Below are positions 9,022 to 20,800 of a DNA stretch of 64,000 nt, in pieces (position 1 is the stretch's first letter; every line of letters begins with the position of its first letter). Below the pieces are notes generated by a model. It saw only the letters and a program-made list of their open reading frames with translations, made no database searches and had not been told where the DNA came from. The translations under genes and the position numbers were made by a program. The stretch comes from Microbacterium hominis (GTDB taxonomy: Bacteria; Actinomycetota; Actinomycetes; Actinomycetales; Microbacteriaceae), in contig NZ_CP054038.1 in assembly GCF_013282805.1 (NCBI RefSeq), forward strand, positions 3,038,001 through 3,102,000. Reading direction: 5' to 3'.

Positions 9022-9861
9022 CTACTTGCGCTTCTTGCCGGCGGTGCGACGGCGGACGATGTACTTGTCGCTTTCCTTGTTGGCGTGACGGGTACGACCC
9101 TCAGCCTGGCCCCAAGGAGTGACGGGGTGACGTCCACCGGAGGTCTTGCCCTCACCACCACCGTGCGGGTGGTCGACCGGGTTCATGGCGACACCACGCA
9201 CGGTCGGGCGGACGCCCTTCCAGCGCTTGCGGCCGGCCTTGCCCCAGTTGATGTTCGACTGCTCGGCGTTGCCGACCTCGCCGATCGTCGCGCGGCAGCG
9301 CGCGTCGACGTTGCGGATCTCGCCCGAGGGCAGACGCAGCTGCGCGTACGGGCCGTCCTTCGCCACGAGGCGAACCGACACACCGGCCGAGCGGGCCAGC
9401 TTCGCGCCGCCGCCGGGGCGGAGCTCGATCGCGTGGATCACGGTACCGGTGGGGATGTTCTTCAGCGGCAGGTTGTTGCCGGGCTTGATGTCAGCCGACG
9501 GGCCCGACTCGACGATGTCACCCTGCGACAGCTTGTTCGGGGCGAGGATGTAGCGCTTCTCGCCGTCGAAGTAGTGCAGCAGCGCGATGCGCGCGGTGCG
9601 GTTGGGGTCGTACTCGATGTGAGCGACCTTGGCGTTCACGCCGTCCTTGTCGTTGCGACGGAAGTCGATGACGCGGTACTGACGCTTGTGGCCACCACCG
9701 ATGTGGCGGGTGGTGATGCGGCCCTGGTTGTTGCGGCCACCGGTCTTGCTCAGCGGGCGGAGGAGCGACTTCTCCGGCGTCGATCGGGTGATCTCGGCGA
9801 AGTCGGCCACCGACGAGCCGCGGCGACCCGGGGTCGTGGGCTTGTACTTGCGAATAGCCAT
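9022..9861 (-). CDS. rplB: 50S ribosomal protein L2
   Basis: Universally conserved protein required for subunit association and peptidyl-transferase centre formation. It reads [17 protein letters not shown] at the start, [20 protein letters not shown] near residue 45, and the diagnostic [18 protein letters not shown] near residue 225. Its 279 residues fit the family. The catalytically implicated His in the PVDHPHGGG motif is present. Confidence 0.98.
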   Translation of the reverse strand: MAIRKYKPTTPGRRGSSVADFAEITRSTPEKSLLRPLSKTGGRNNQGRITTRHIGGGHKRQYRVIDFRRNDKDGVNAKVAHIEYDPNRTARIALLHYFDGEKRYILAPNKLSQGDIVESGPSADIKPGNNLPLKNIPTGTVIHAIELRPGGGAKLARSAGVSVRLVAKDGPYAQLRLPSGEIRNVDARCRATIGEVGNAEQSNINWGKAGRKRWKGVRPTVRGVAMNPVDHPHGGGEGKTSGGRHPVTPWGQAEGRTRHANKESDKYIVRRRTAGKKRK

Positions 9862-9885
9862 ATCTCTAGTCCTCTATCCCGACCG

Positions 9886-10185
9886 TCAGCCGACTGCCGT
9901 GAAGATGTCGATGGTGCCCGACTTCAGGGTCACGATGGCGCGCTTGGTGTCCTTGCGCTTGCCGATGCCGAAGCGGGTGCGGCGGGCCTTGCCGACGCGG
10001 TTGATCGTGTTGACCGCGGCCACCTTGACGCCGAAGATCTTCTCGATGGCGAGCTTGATCTCGGTCTTCGAAGCGCGGGGGTCCACGAGGAACGTGTACT
10101 TGCCCTCGTCGATGAGCGAGTAGCTCTTCTCGGAGACGACCGGCTTCAGGATGATGTCGCGCGGGTCCTTGTTCACGGCGGTCAT
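9886..10185 (-). CDS. rplW: 50S ribosomal protein L23
   Basis: Tunnel-exit protein that serves as the docking site for trigger factor and SRP. The 99 residues have [15 protein letters not shown] at the N-terminus, [20 protein letters not shown], and [20 protein letters not shown]. All are canonical. The start overlaps the rplD stop by four bases. Confidence 0.97.
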   Translation of the reverse strand: MTAVNKDPRDIILKPVVSEKSYSLIDEGKYTFLVDPRASKTEIKLAIEKIFGVKVAAVNTINRVGKARRTRFGIGKRKDTKRAIVTLKSGTIDIFTAVG

Positions 10186-10841
10186 GCCGAGACCTCCTCG
10201 GTGACCGTCTTCGACGCGACGAAGGCGTCGTAGGCGGCCTTGGTGAAGACGATGTCGTCGGAGACGATCACGTCGTAGGCGTTCAGCTGGTCGAAGGTCA
10301 GCACGTGGACGTACGCGAGGTTGCGCACGCTCAGGATGCTGAGGTCGTCGTCACGGTCGATGACCACGAGGACGTTCTTGGTGGCGCCGAGACCGGCGAG
10401 CACCGCAGCAGCGGCCTTGGTCGACGGAGCGCCCTCGATGCCGAAGGACTCCACGACGTGGAGACGCTCACCGCGAGCGCGGTCGCTGAGCGAGCCCAGC
10501 AGCGCGGCGGCGATCATCTTCTTGGGGGTGCGCTGCGAGTAGTCACGCGGCTTCGGGCCGTGGACGATGCCACCGCCGGTCATGTGCGGCGCGCGGATCG
10601 AGCCCTGGCGGGCGTTACCCGTGCCCTTCTGCTTGAAGGGCTTGCGGCCGGCGCCCGAGACCTCACCGCGACGCTTGGTCGAGTGGGTGCCCTGGCGAGC
10701 CGCCGCGCGCTGCGCGACGACGACCTGGTGGATGAGCGGGATGTTCGTCTTGACGTCGAACAGGGCGGCGGGCAGCTCGATCGAGCCGGCCTTCTTGCCG
10801 TCTGCCTTCACGACGTCGAGCGCGAGAGTCGAGTCAGCCAT
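10182..10841 (-). CDS. rplD: 50S ribosomal protein L4
   Basis: 23S rRNA-binding protein whose loop lines the exit tunnel; in E. coli it also represses the S10 operon. The tunnel loop with [20 protein letters not shown] and [17 protein letters not shown] is intact. I use the ATG at 10841 ([15 protein letters not shown]). A GTG four codons upstream would overlap the rplC stop and is less likely because related proteins begin at this Met. The product has 219 residues. Confidence 0.95.
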   Translation of the reverse strand: MADSTLALDVVKADGKKAGSIELPAALFDVKTNIPLIHQVVVAQRAAARQGTHSTKRRGEVSGAGRKPFKQKGTGNARQGSIRAPHMTGGGIVHGPKPRDYSQRTPKKMIAAALLGSLSDRARGERLHVVESFGIEGAPSTKAAAAVLAGLGATKNVLVVIDRDDDLSILSVRNLAYVHVLTFDQLNAYDVIVSDDIVFTKAAYDAFVASKTVTEEVSA

Positions 10842-10845
10842 GAGT

Positions 10846-11505
10846 TCAGGCACCCTTCACTGCGTTGCGGACGTAGACGATGCGGCCACGCGCGCCGGGG
10901 ACGGCGCCCTTGACGAGCATGAGTCCCTTCTCGGCGTCGATGGCGTGCACCGTGAGGTTGAGGACGGTCACGCGCTCGCCGCCCATGCGGCCGGCCATGC
11001 GCATTCCCTTGAAGACACGGCTCGGGGTCGACGAGGCGCCGATCGAACCGGGCTTGCGGTGGTTGCGGTGCGCACCGTGCGAAGCGGAGACGCCCTTGAA
11101 GTTGTGGCGCTTCATGACACCCGCGGTGCCCTTGCCCTTGCTCGTGCCGACGACGTCGACGAGCTGGCCGGCCTCGAACGTGCCGTCCACCGTCAGCTCC
11201 TGACCGAGTGAGTAGTCAGCAGCATCCGCGGTGCGGATCTCGGTGAGGTGGCGACGCGGGGTCACGCCAGCGGTCTCGAAGTGGACCGTGAGCGGCTTGG
11301 TGACCTTGCGGGGGTCGATCTGGCCGTAGGCGATCTGAACGGCCTTGTAGCCGTCCTTCTCGGGGGTGCGGACCTGGGTCACGACGTTCGGCGCGATCTC
11401 GATCACGGTGACGGGAACGAGCTTGCCGTTCTCGTCCCAGACCTGGGTCATGCCGAGCTTGGTGCCGAGGAGGCCCTTTGAAACCTTGTTGTTGATGTCA
11501 GCCAT
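10846..11505 (-). CDS. rplC: 50S ribosomal protein L3
   Basis: One of the two assembly initiators of the large subunit. It begins [19 protein letters not shown], and the C-terminal half contains [20 protein letters not shown] and [19 protein letters not shown]. The ATG at 11505 lies 8 bases after the rpsJ stop. The open frame continues upstream only as antisense of rpsJ, so the 219-residue form is chosen. Confidence 0.97.
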   Translation of the reverse strand: MADINNKVSKGLLGTKLGMTQVWDENGKLVPVTVIEIAPNVVTQVRTPEKDGYKAVQIAYGQIDPRKVTKPLTVHFETAGVTPRRHLTEIRTADAADYSLGQELTVDGTFEAGQLVDVVGTSKGKGTAGVMKRHNFKGVSASHGAHRNHRKPGSIGASSTPSRVFKGMRMAGRMGGERVTVLNLTVHAIDAEKGLMLVKGAVPGARGRIVYVRNAVKGA

Positions 11506-11513
11506 GTCGAACC

Positions 11514-11822
11514 TCAGAGCTTGATCTCGATGTTGACATCGGCCGGGAGGTCGAGGCGCATCAGCGAGTCGACGGCCTTGGGCGTCGGGTCGATGATGTC
11601 GATGAGGCGCTTGTGGGTGCGCATCTCGAAGTGCTCGCGGCTGTCCTTGTACTTGTGGGGCGACCGGATGACGCACACGACGTTCTTCTCGGTCGGAAGG
11701 GGCACGGGGCCCACAACGGTCGCGCCCGCACGGGTCACGGTGTCGACGATCTTGCGCGCCGACGAGTCAAGGCCGGCGTGGTCGTACGACTTCAGGCGAA
11801 TGCGGATCTTCTGTCCCGCCAT
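11514..11822 (-). CDS. rpsJ: 30S ribosomal protein S10
   Basis: First gene of the S10 operon; also the NusE antitermination factor. It starts [19 protein letters not shown] and ends [12 protein letters not shown], with [20 protein letters not shown] in between. The 102-residue length is canonical. The longer open frame upstream is not coding. A leader of about 350 nt precedes it; tuf, its frequent upstream neighbour in other genomes, is 37 kb away here. Confidence 0.97.
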   Translation of the reverse strand: MAGQKIRIRLKSYDHAGLDSSARKIVDTVTRAGATVVGPVPLPTEKNVVCVIRSPHKYKDSREHFEMRTHKRLIDIIDPTPKAVDSLMRLDLPADVNIEIKL

Positions 11823-12174
11823 TGTCTGCTCACTCTCTTTCTCGCGTCTTACCTCTCGAGTTCCCCGAGGGCATTGGACGCACGGTGACGCTTTCGCGCC
11901 AGGGCACTTCCACCGACTCCTGTCGGTGATGCTGCACCGCTGTTCTGATGTCACACCGGAAGCTCGCGCTCCCGGCTTGCGACTCTCACCCCGGCACGCA
12001 CGAAGGCGAACCCTTGCGGGATATTGGGGGAAGTGTCGTTGTTCTTCTGCCCGCGGCCTAGGACCCTGCGCACAAGGCATCCGAAGATGCTGTCTGCTTC
12101 GCAGACGAGGCGCCGCCTATGCACTGCCCTGGCAGTGATCCTGCGCATGCCCGTGGGCACGCCGGAATGTGGAA
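11823..12174 (-). promoter_or_regulatory. Long 5' leader of the S10 operon
   Basis: No gene is supported in this stretch. Read on the minus strand as RNA it contains three small perfect hairpins: 12122-12137 (6-7 bp), 12092-12106 (6 bp, 3-nt loop) and 11911-11928 (7 bp, 4-nt loop). A structured S10 leader is the site of L4 autogenous control in gammaproteobacteria; whether this one is regulatory is inference. Confidence 0.45.
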
Positions 12175-12181
12175 CCTGTCT

Positions 12182-12210
12182 AGTTTGCCAGAGCCTCGGG
12201 CGTGTCGCAA
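12182..12210 (-). promoter_or_regulatory. Candidate S10-operon promoter
   Basis: On the minus strand TTGCGA (12205-12210) and CAAACT (12182-12187) are separated by 17 bases, a housekeeping sigma-factor layout. A 14-bp direct repeat, CTCGGGCGTGTCGC on the plus strand, occurs at 12195-12208 and 12212-12225, one copy overlapping the -35 box, which suggests a protein-binding site. Confidence 0.5.
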
Positions 12211-12260
12211 ACTCGGGCGTGTCGCGACGGCCTATGCTCGGCTGCTTCCCAGCGAAACGC

Positions 12261-12298
12261 CGAACGGGCGGCCGTGCCGGAGCACGACCGCCCGTTCG
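12261..12298 (-). terminator. Terminator after the first LPATG gene
   Basis: 17-bp stem (12261-12277 with 12282-12298) with a 4-nt loop; the single non-Watson-Crick pair is a G-U on the minus-strand RNA. It begins 20 bases after the stop of the 310-residue surface protein. A near-identical copy follows the next surface gene at 13544-13581. Confidence 0.75.
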
Positions 12299-12317
12299 AG
12301 CGAAGGGGATGCCGCTG

Positions 12318-13250
12318 TTACGAGGCGTCTGCCTGACGGCGACGCAGCGCCATCAGCGTGAGCGCAGCTCCACCAAGGATGGCGGCGCCACCGACTCCGA
12401 TGGCGACGACGGGGATCTCTCCACCGGTCGCCGGAAGCGGGGCGGGCGTAGGCGTAGGCGTCGGCGTCACCGTCGGCTCAGGAGTCGGGGTCGGCTCCGG
12501 AGTCGGCGCGGGCTCAGGCGTGGGCGTCGGCTCGGGAGTCGGCGCCGGCTGAGGAGTCGGCGTCGGGGTCGGCTCGGGCGTGGGCGCCGGCTGAGGAGTC
12601 GGCGTCGGCGTGGGCTCCGGCGTCGGCGTGGGCTCCGGCGTCGGGGTCGGCTCCGGCGTGGGGGTCGGCGTCGGCGTCGGCTCCGGCGTGGGGGTCGGCG
12701 TCGGCTCCGGCGTCGGGGTCGGCGTCGGCTCCGGCGTCGGGGTCGGCGTGGGCTCCGGCGTCGGGGTCGGCGTCGGGGTCGGCGTCGGGGTGGGCTCCGG
12801 CGCTTCGCCCTTGCAGACGATCCAGTGCGAGACGTTCGACTGCTGTCCGCTCGAGTTCAGCGGCGACGCGTACGCGACGCCCGCCACCGGGTTCTCGACG
12901 ACATTGTTCGAGACACTGCCGCCCTTGACGACCAGCAGCACCCACTGGTTTCCGAACCACGACGGGTTGAACGCACTGAGCGTCACGGCCTTTCCGCCGT
13001 TGGTGACCGCGCCGTGAGCGGTGTGATCGGACGCGTCGTGCTCGTAGCACTTCGCGTCAAACTCTTCGTAAAGGTCTTCCCAGTACGACGCGTGGTTGGT
13101 TTCAGGCGTCCAGTCCTGGACATCCACCAGCGTCCCCACGACTTCGGAGTCGGCCGCGATGGCCGGGATGACCGGGGCGACTACCAGCGCCGCGGCAGCC
13201 AAAGCCCCCGTCAGGACCTTGTACTTCTTCTTGATGCGCGCCTCAGGCAC
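12318..13250 (-). CDS. LPATG-anchored secreted protein with Pro-Thr-Glu repeat stalk
   Basis: A 310-residue candidate wall-anchored surface protein. The order is a basic N-region [11 protein letters not shown] and hydrophobic core (signal peptide, cleavage after about residue 33, AIAA), a folded domain of about 110 residues with two Cys (near [16 protein letters not shown] and SHWIVCKG), a long PTPEPTPTP stalk, then LPATGG, a hydrophobic helix and an RRRQ tail. I start it at the GTG at 13250, which has GGGGAAG 6 bases upstream and places the signal peptide at the N-terminus. The folded domain is not recognised. Sortase would attach it to peptidoglycan, but no sortase gene is in the window. 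Confidence 0.82.
   Translation of the reverse strand: MPEARIKKKYKVLTGALAAAALVVAPVIPAIAADSEVVGTLVDVQDWTPETNHASYWEDLYEEFDAKCYEHDASDHTAHGAVTNGGKAVTLSAFNPSWFGNQWVLLVVKGGSVSNNVVENPVAGVAYASPLNSSGQQSNVSHWIVCKGEAPEPTPTPTPTPTPTPEPTPTPTPEPTPTPTPEPTPTPTPEPTPTPTPTPEPTPTPEPTPTPEPTPTPTPQPAPTPEPTPTPTPQPAPTPEPTPTPEPAPTPEPTPTPEPTVTPTPTPTPAPLPATGGEIPVVAIGVGGAAILGGAALTLMALRRRQADAS
12435..12805 (-). repeat. Minisatellite encoding a Pro-Thr-Glu stalk
   Basis: Tandem, imperfect units of GGCTCCGGCGTCGGGGTC type coding for repeated PTPEPTPTP on the minus strand. Copy number could change by slippage and alter stalk length. It is coding sequence, not a CRISPR array. Confidence 0.85.
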
Positions 13251-13473
13251 GTGTGTCTTCCCCAAACTGGCGCACGTAGCGCCCCTCTCCCAGCGGCACG
13301 CGGTCGCGTGCCGTTCCGGCGCCTGCGTCACCCGCCGCACCGTTGCTTCGGGAACACCGTGCACACCCTTGAAGCGGATGGCGTCCTCCCGACGAGCGTC
13401 GAGGAGCACGCCGACCTGCTGTCGCCCTTCGGGTGGGCGGTGGATCGCAGCGAACCCTTGCTCGTGCATCTTA
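13251..13473 (-). promoter_or_regulatory. Leader and candidate -10 box of the first LPATG gene
   Basis: The 347 bases between the two LPATG genes hold no supported gene. On the minus strand a TAAGAT box (13468-13473) without a clear -35 could start a transcript with a leader of about 210 nt. A perfect GC-rich hairpin (13295-13312, 7-8 bp) lies 45 bases before the GTG. I do not recognise a known riboswitch. The far end of the gap carries the terminator at 13544-13581. Confidence 0.3.
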
Positions 13474-13543
13474 GCGGCATCCAGACTCGCCGCGACGCGC
13501 GTTACGGGAGACCTGTGTGCGGACGCCTCCGGGGACCACACGC

Positions 13544-13581
13544 CGAACGGGCGGCCGTGCCGTAGCACGACCGCCCGTTGG
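13544..13581 (-). terminator. Terminator after the second LPATG gene
   Basis: 17-bp stem (13544-13560 with 13565-13581) with a CGTA loop and one outer mismatch. Sequence is almost the same as the hairpin at 12261-12298, and the adjacent gene ends also match, so the two were copied together or homogenised. Confidence 0.72.
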
Positions 13582-13597
13582 AGCGGATGGATGCCGC

Positions 13598-14659
<1,062 letters not shown>

Positions 14660-14767
14660 TGCGTCCCCGCCTTCCCCAACTCATCGAGGCGTGACTGCGA
14701 TCAACCGCGATCACCGCCCGTGCGCGCCAGCGCGCTGGTTGCCCGGCCCCAGACCGGATTAGCACAC

Positions 14768-14795
14768 AAGCTACACCTCTTTCGGCGCGCCGCAA
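14768..14795 (-). promoter_or_regulatory. Candidate promoter of the 353-residue surface gene
   Basis: Minus-strand TTGCGG (14790-14795) and TAGCTT (14768-14773) are 16 bases apart, about 105 bases before the ATG. The spacing and boxes fit a housekeeping promoter; no experimental basis. Confidence 0.4.
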
Positions 14796-14833
14796 CACCC
14801 CCCACATGAACCATCGAAGGCGCCGCCGGACAC

Positions 14834-14866
14834 GGGGGTGGGGCTCGCTGAGCGAGCCTCACCCCC
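14834..14866 (-). terminator. Terminator after the giant adhesin gene
   Basis: 15-bp GC-rich stem (14834-14848 with 14852-14866), 3-nt loop, one G-T/A-C position. It directly abuts the stop codon of the adhesin gene at 14868. Confidence 0.75.
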
Positions 14867-14867
14867 C

Positions 14868-17800
14868 TCAGCAGACCTCCTCTGAGACGGCGAGACCCCC
14901 ACGCCGGCGGCGGACCAGGATCGCCACCGTGCCGGCCAGCATCGTCAGCAGTGCGAACACGATCGGGCCGGTCAGCGGCGACGAGCCGGTCGCCGGCAAT
15001 GCCGACAGCATCACCACCGCGTCGTCCGAATCACGCCCGGTGTCGGTCGGGTCGCCGAAGGTGTAGTAGTCCACCACGGCGACGTTCGTGATGACACTCG
15101 CGGTCGCGCTCGCCCGCACCATGGCGGTGAGCGTGATCGTCGGCGCCTCCGACGGAGAAGCATTCGCTCCGACCGGCTGCAGGGGTCCGAAGAGGCCGCA
15201 CTCGAGCGTGCCCCCGTAGCCCGCGGCATCCTGCCCGCTCACCACGCACGAGTCCCAGGTCGGGAACGCATCCGCGTCGCTCTCACCGGCCCAGGACACG
15301 TCGGTGATCCGGAGGTCTGCCGGGATCTCGTCGGTCACGACGACCCCCTCGGCGGCAGCGTCGTCGCTCACGTTCGCGACCGAAAGGTCGTATGTGAACG
15401 TCGCGCCCGGATCAGTGCGCTCGGCGCTCGCCGTCTTCTCGATCTGCACGTCACTGTGGCGGGCGACCTCGCATCCCGGAGTCTCCGGCGGGTACTGCGC
15501 TGAGAACGTGAGCACGGGGTTCACGGTGAAGGTCATCGTCGACGCGCCGCGCCAGGCGAAGTCGAGCGCGCTCGGGTCGAGGATCAGACCGTTGAACACG
15601 AACTCCTCCTGCTGCTCGGGCGTCATGACCGAGGTGGTGCCGGGCAGGTAGAACTGGAGCGGGCTCGACCCCGGAACGACGTCCGCCCGCGTCAGCGGTC
15701 GCCAGCCCGGGTAGTCGATCGCGACTCCGCTGGGGGTGAACTCCGCACCGGGCCACGGCTCGATGTGCGACCACGTCGCCGATCCACCGGGCTCGGTGAG
15801 CTCGACACTCTGCGGCTCGGTCGTGGCGGTGCCCGCATCGGGCGTCCACGAGAACGAGATGGGCTCGTCGATGAGGGCACTCGACTTGGCGACGTTCCAG
15901 CCGACGGCGGCGACGTCGCTGATGCACGAGATATACACGACCGCGGTGACATCGCGCACCGGGATCTGCTCGTCGTCGCAGTTGTTGGTGTCGTCGGAGT
16001 CGAGATCGGCCGCCACACACGCGGTGTTGGTCAGCTCCTCGAGCGGCGTCGGCGCCGGAGTGACCGCTTCACCCGGCTGCACATAGCTCACGTCGGGGCT
16101 CGATCCGGGGAGCAGTTCAACCGTGATGGTGATCGTCGCCACCCCGCCGACCGGCAGGCTGTCGATCGTCAGGTCCACGTCGCTGCCGACGTAGCCGGGC
16201 GCCGCGCCCCAGGTGAGAGTTCCCGGTTCCACCGTGAGGCCCGTGATCTGCAGACGGTCGTCGAGGTCGTCATCGGTCACGCGAACATTCGTGGCAGCGC
16301 GTGACCCGTTGTTGGTGACGGTGAGCACGTAGTCGAACGTGTCGCCGGGCTCCACGGAGGTCTCTCCGTCCGGGAGGGCCGAGGTCTTCTCGATGCTGAC
16401 GTCGTCGAATTCGACGGTGCCACAGGCCTCGGCATCCACCGTGTCCTCGCCGACGGTCAGCTCGGCGGTGTTGACCACGCCGAGTCCGTCGGATTCCACG
16501 CACGGTTGCGCGGCGGCGCTCGTCACCGCGACGTTCGCGACCACGGTGTAGACGTCGTCGGTCATCCCGTCGAAGGGAGCGAGCGCCCGGTCGGTCGCGA
16601 GCTCGCCCGACAGCGACGTGCCGAGGTCGAAGGCGCCGCTGGTCGGGCCCGTCCACGACGCCGAGAGGTACTCGACGCCCTCGGCCGCGACGAGCGTGTC
16701 GGTGAGGTCGTAGGTGACCGGCACGACCACGGAGTTGTTGTGCACCGTGATCTCGTAGGTGACCGTCCACGTGCCGTCGTCGTTGCGCACGGAGTCGACC
16801 GCCGTCTTGTCGAACGTGTACCCCTGGTCGATGTGGTGGTTCACCAGCATGCACACCACGTTCTCGCCTTTACCGAGACCGCGGAGGGATGCCGCGCCCG
16901 GCGTGCTGTCGGTCAGCATGATCGTGCCGTCGGCATCGGACACGCACGACCACTCCCCCGCTTCGAACTCCGCCGCACCGGCGAAGGCGACCCGCAGCGT
17001 CTCACTGAGCGCGAAGGGCACACCCGCCACGACCTCGGTGGCGGCGACGTCACCGCCCTCCGGGTCGGTGACCGCGTCCCCGGCCGAGGGCGTGGCGAAC
17101 AGCTGCCAGTTCGTGTCGGGCACGTCGGCACCCGTCACGTCCACGAGCTTGGCGAGCGCGATCGTCGGCAGCTCAGCCTCGTTGCGGAACTCGCACCGCA
17201 CCGGCTGCGCCGGCATCACGAACGAGGCGCTCCGGGCCGCGGCGTCCGCATAGGTGGTGCCGTCATCGCCGATGCACACCAGCGTGCTGGTGTAGTCCGC
17301 CGCAGAACCTGCGACGACCGCGATCGTCTCGGTGATGTTCACTGTCTCGCCGATCGTCGCGTTGGCGAAGATCGCCGCGGCGGTGTCGGTCCATGCCCCT
17401 CGGTCGCCGTTGGCGGTCGAGATGCCCGCGCCGGTGCCGGCGCCCGAGATGTCGAGGTCCGCCGAATCGCCGGCCTGGCCGTTGACCCATGTCTTCACGA
17501 CGTGCACGCGCTCGATCTCGGACGCGTTCACGAACGTGCAGGTGATGCCGGAGGCGGTGACGGTGAGTGTGAAGTCGCGCCCGCTGCCGTCGCCGGTCAC
17601 CTCACCCGCGGTGCACGTGTAGATCGATCCGTACACGCCGACGCCGGAGACCGTCTCCGACATCTGGACGGTGTCGCCCAGGCGCACGGTGACCGACACG
17701 GTGTTGACCTCGTCCCGCTGGTCGGCGGTGCCGTCGGCGGTCGAGGTCGCCGCGGCATCCCCGATCCGCAGCTCGGCGGTGTCACCGGCGACGCCGTCGA

Positions 17801-20800
17801 TCCAGCGCTTCTCCAGAACCACGGGCACGAAGACGGCCGTGTTGGTGAAAGTGCACTCGACGTCGGCGTCGGGCGCCGTGAAGGTCATCGCGCGGCCCGT
17901 GGTCGATCCGCCCACCGGCGCGCAGGTGAGCGCGGTCGTGTAGGTGCCGGTGTTCTCGGCGCCGAGCGTCTCGGCGACCGTCACCGACTCGCCGATGCGC
18001 ACGCTGGCCGTGACCACGTCGTCGTCCGTCTGCAGGGCCGCGCCGTTCGACGTGGAGGTGCCCGTCTGGCCGGCGACAGAGAGTTCGGCTGTGTCACCGG
18101 CGAACGGCGCCACCCAGGCCTTGTTCACCGTCACATCGACAGTGCGCGCGGTGTTCGTGATCGTGCAGACGATCGACTCGGTGACCGTGAAGGACGGGAT
18201 GTCCTCGCCGGTGCCGCTCGTGCCGTCGTCGCAGCTCCAGGTGGCGTCGTAGCGACCGGTGTTGTCATCGGAGAGGTCCTCGGACAGAGTCACCGAGTCC
18301 CCGAGCCGCACGCTCGCGGTCGCGACGTCCATGGTGTCGAGCCCATCGCCCTCCGGAGCGGTCGAGGTGGCATCCGCCGTCTCGGCGCCCTCGATAGAGA
18401 GCTCGGCCTCGTCGCCCAGGAACGCGTCGATCCACTGCTTCTGCAGGGTGACGGTCGCCCGCTCCGCCGAGTTCTGGAAGGTGCAGGTGACGTTCTGGTC
18501 GGGCATCGTGAGCACGAAGCCCGTGCCCGAACCCGACGCCCCGTCGGTGCACGAGTACTCGGCGCCGTAGGTGCCGGCACCGCCGAGCGTCTCGGAGAGG
18601 CCGGCGGTATCACCGACGCGCACAGTCACCACCGCGGTGTTGACGGTGTCGGTCTCGTCGGCGGCGCCTGTCGCGGTGGATGTCTCCGTCGACGTCGCGG
18701 TCGATGTCGCCGCGGTCAGCGTCGCAGTGTCGCCGGCGATCGCATCGATCCACCGCTTCTGCAGCGTGAGGGTGCGCTCGACCGCCGTGTTGGTGATCGT
18801 GCACTGCACGCCGTCGGCCGATGCGGGCCAGGCGGGCACGGTGAATCGTCCGGACGTGCCGGTGTTGCCCTCGACCACCGCACCCTCGCACGAGAGCTGC
18901 GAGGTGTAGCGGCCGGTGTTCGCGGCGCCCAGCGTCTCCGCGACCGAGAGCGCGGAGCCGGGCGGCACCGAGACCTGGATCGCGGGTCCGCCGGCCGGCG
19001 CCGTCGACGTGCCCGACGCGGCAGCCGCACCGGCGATGAAGAGGTCAGCGGTGTCGCCGTCGAACGCGTTCACCCACACCTTGGTGAGCGACACCGTCGC
19101 GTACGGGGTGTTCACGAACGGCAGTGCGACGGTCGCGATCGGGGTCTGGTCGGAGATCGTGATGGCCTGCGCGGAGGAGTCGAGCACGTAGCCCGCCGGC
19201 GCCGCCGTCTCGACGACCGAGTAGGTGCCGGTCGGAAGACCGACGACGCGGAAGGAACCCGCCACCGGGTCGACGTCGCGCCCGCTGTACCCCGGCGCGC
19301 CGGTGTTGTCGGTGACGGTGATCGGCGCGGCATCCAGATCCCAGGGAGCCGACGCGGCATCGCCACCGGTGGCGGTGAGCTGGAACGTCGCTCCACCCAG
19401 GGGCGAGCCCGCGCGGTCGTTCTTGAGCCACGTCGCCGCACCCAGCGGGTCGACGAACGTCACGGTCTGCGACTGCTCGATGCCGATGGTCACCTGCTGG
19501 CTCGCAGCCGACGGGAGCAGGTAGCCGGGCGGGGCCTCGGTCTCGGTCACGGTGTACGTGCCCGGTTTGACGGTGTTCGAGAACGAGAACGTGCCGTCGG
19601 TCGCGGTCGTGACCTCGATGGAACCGGTGCCGGTCGTCGGGTTGGGCGTCACAGTGAAGTCGGCGCCGGCCAGCGGCGCGCCGTCCTCGTCTTCCTTGCG
19701 GATCGTCAAAGAGCCGCACGTCGAGGGCGGGTCGACCGTGAGGGGGCCGACGAAACCCTTCAGGTTCCCGGTCGGCCCGGGGTTCTGTCCCGTGAAGCTG
19801 CGCGCGTAGACCGTGGCGTTCGCCGCGGCGGGGCAGCCGGGGCTGACGGCTCCGTTGGTGAGCTCGGTGATGTTGAAGCCGACCTCGAAAAAGCCTCCCG
19901 CCGGCACGACGTCGCCGAAGGGGCTCGTCACCTCGGTGGTGCTCACGGCGGCGACGAAGCCCTGGGTGCCGGTGGTGCAGTTGCCCGGGTAGAGCTCACG
20001 GTTGGAGTAGACGCACGTCTGCTCGAGGACGGGCGGGTTGCCACCCTGCGCGGTGACGTAGAACACCACGCCGCCTCCCGACCGATCGGGCTGCGGAACG
20101 CCGTTTCCGACGGAGACGCCGGCGTTGGTCACCTCGATGACGTAGCCGCCGGTGCCGCTGACCTGCTCGCGCTCCCACGCCAGGTTGAGGTAGTAGTTCG
20201 CGCCGATCGTCTGGGAGTAGGAGTACACGCGGATGAAGTCGACCTTCGGCGGGGTTCCTCCCCCGGAGGTCCATGTCGCGGGGTTGGAGTTGTCCCGCAC
20301 CACGTTGTAGGTGCCGATGACGTCGGTCGAGTCGTCTGCGACGGTGAGCCAGTCCTGACCGCCGCAGGTGCCGGCGTCGTAGTCGCCGTCGATCTCGAAC
20401 GTGCCGTTGAGGTCGCACGTCGCGAGCGCGAGAAGCGCGGGCGGCGCGGGTGCGAGGGCCGGCGTCTGCGTCGGGCTCGGCGTCGGCGTGATCGTCGGAG
20501 TGGGCGCGGGCGTGGGCGTCACCTCCGGCGTGGGCGTCGGCGTCACCTCCGGCGTGGGCGTCGGCGTCACCTCCGGCGTCGGGGTGGGGGTCGGGTCCGC
20601 CGTGGCCTCGGTCGCGGCATCCACCGTCGTCGTTGACGTCGCATCGACCGGCGGCGCCGCCTCGTCGGCGACCGCCGGCGTCAGTCCGGTGAAGACGAGC
20701 GCGCCCGACAGAAGAGTGGCGACCCCGCCCGCGTACCAGCGATGGCGCAGCGTGAGGCGTCGCCGTTCCAGGCGCCTCGCCCCCAGCGTTCGCCGTGTCG

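Noticed and set aside
13251..13473. Possible riboswitch (c-di-AMP or c-di-GMP class) before the LPATG gene
   Set aside because: None of the conserved core sequences of those classes could be found, so only an unassigned leader is reported.
16506..20636. A very long plus-strand open frame opposite the adhesin gene
   Set aside because: It is Arg/Gly/His-rich without domains, is the antisense of a well-formed LPATG protein, and arises from third-position GC bias.
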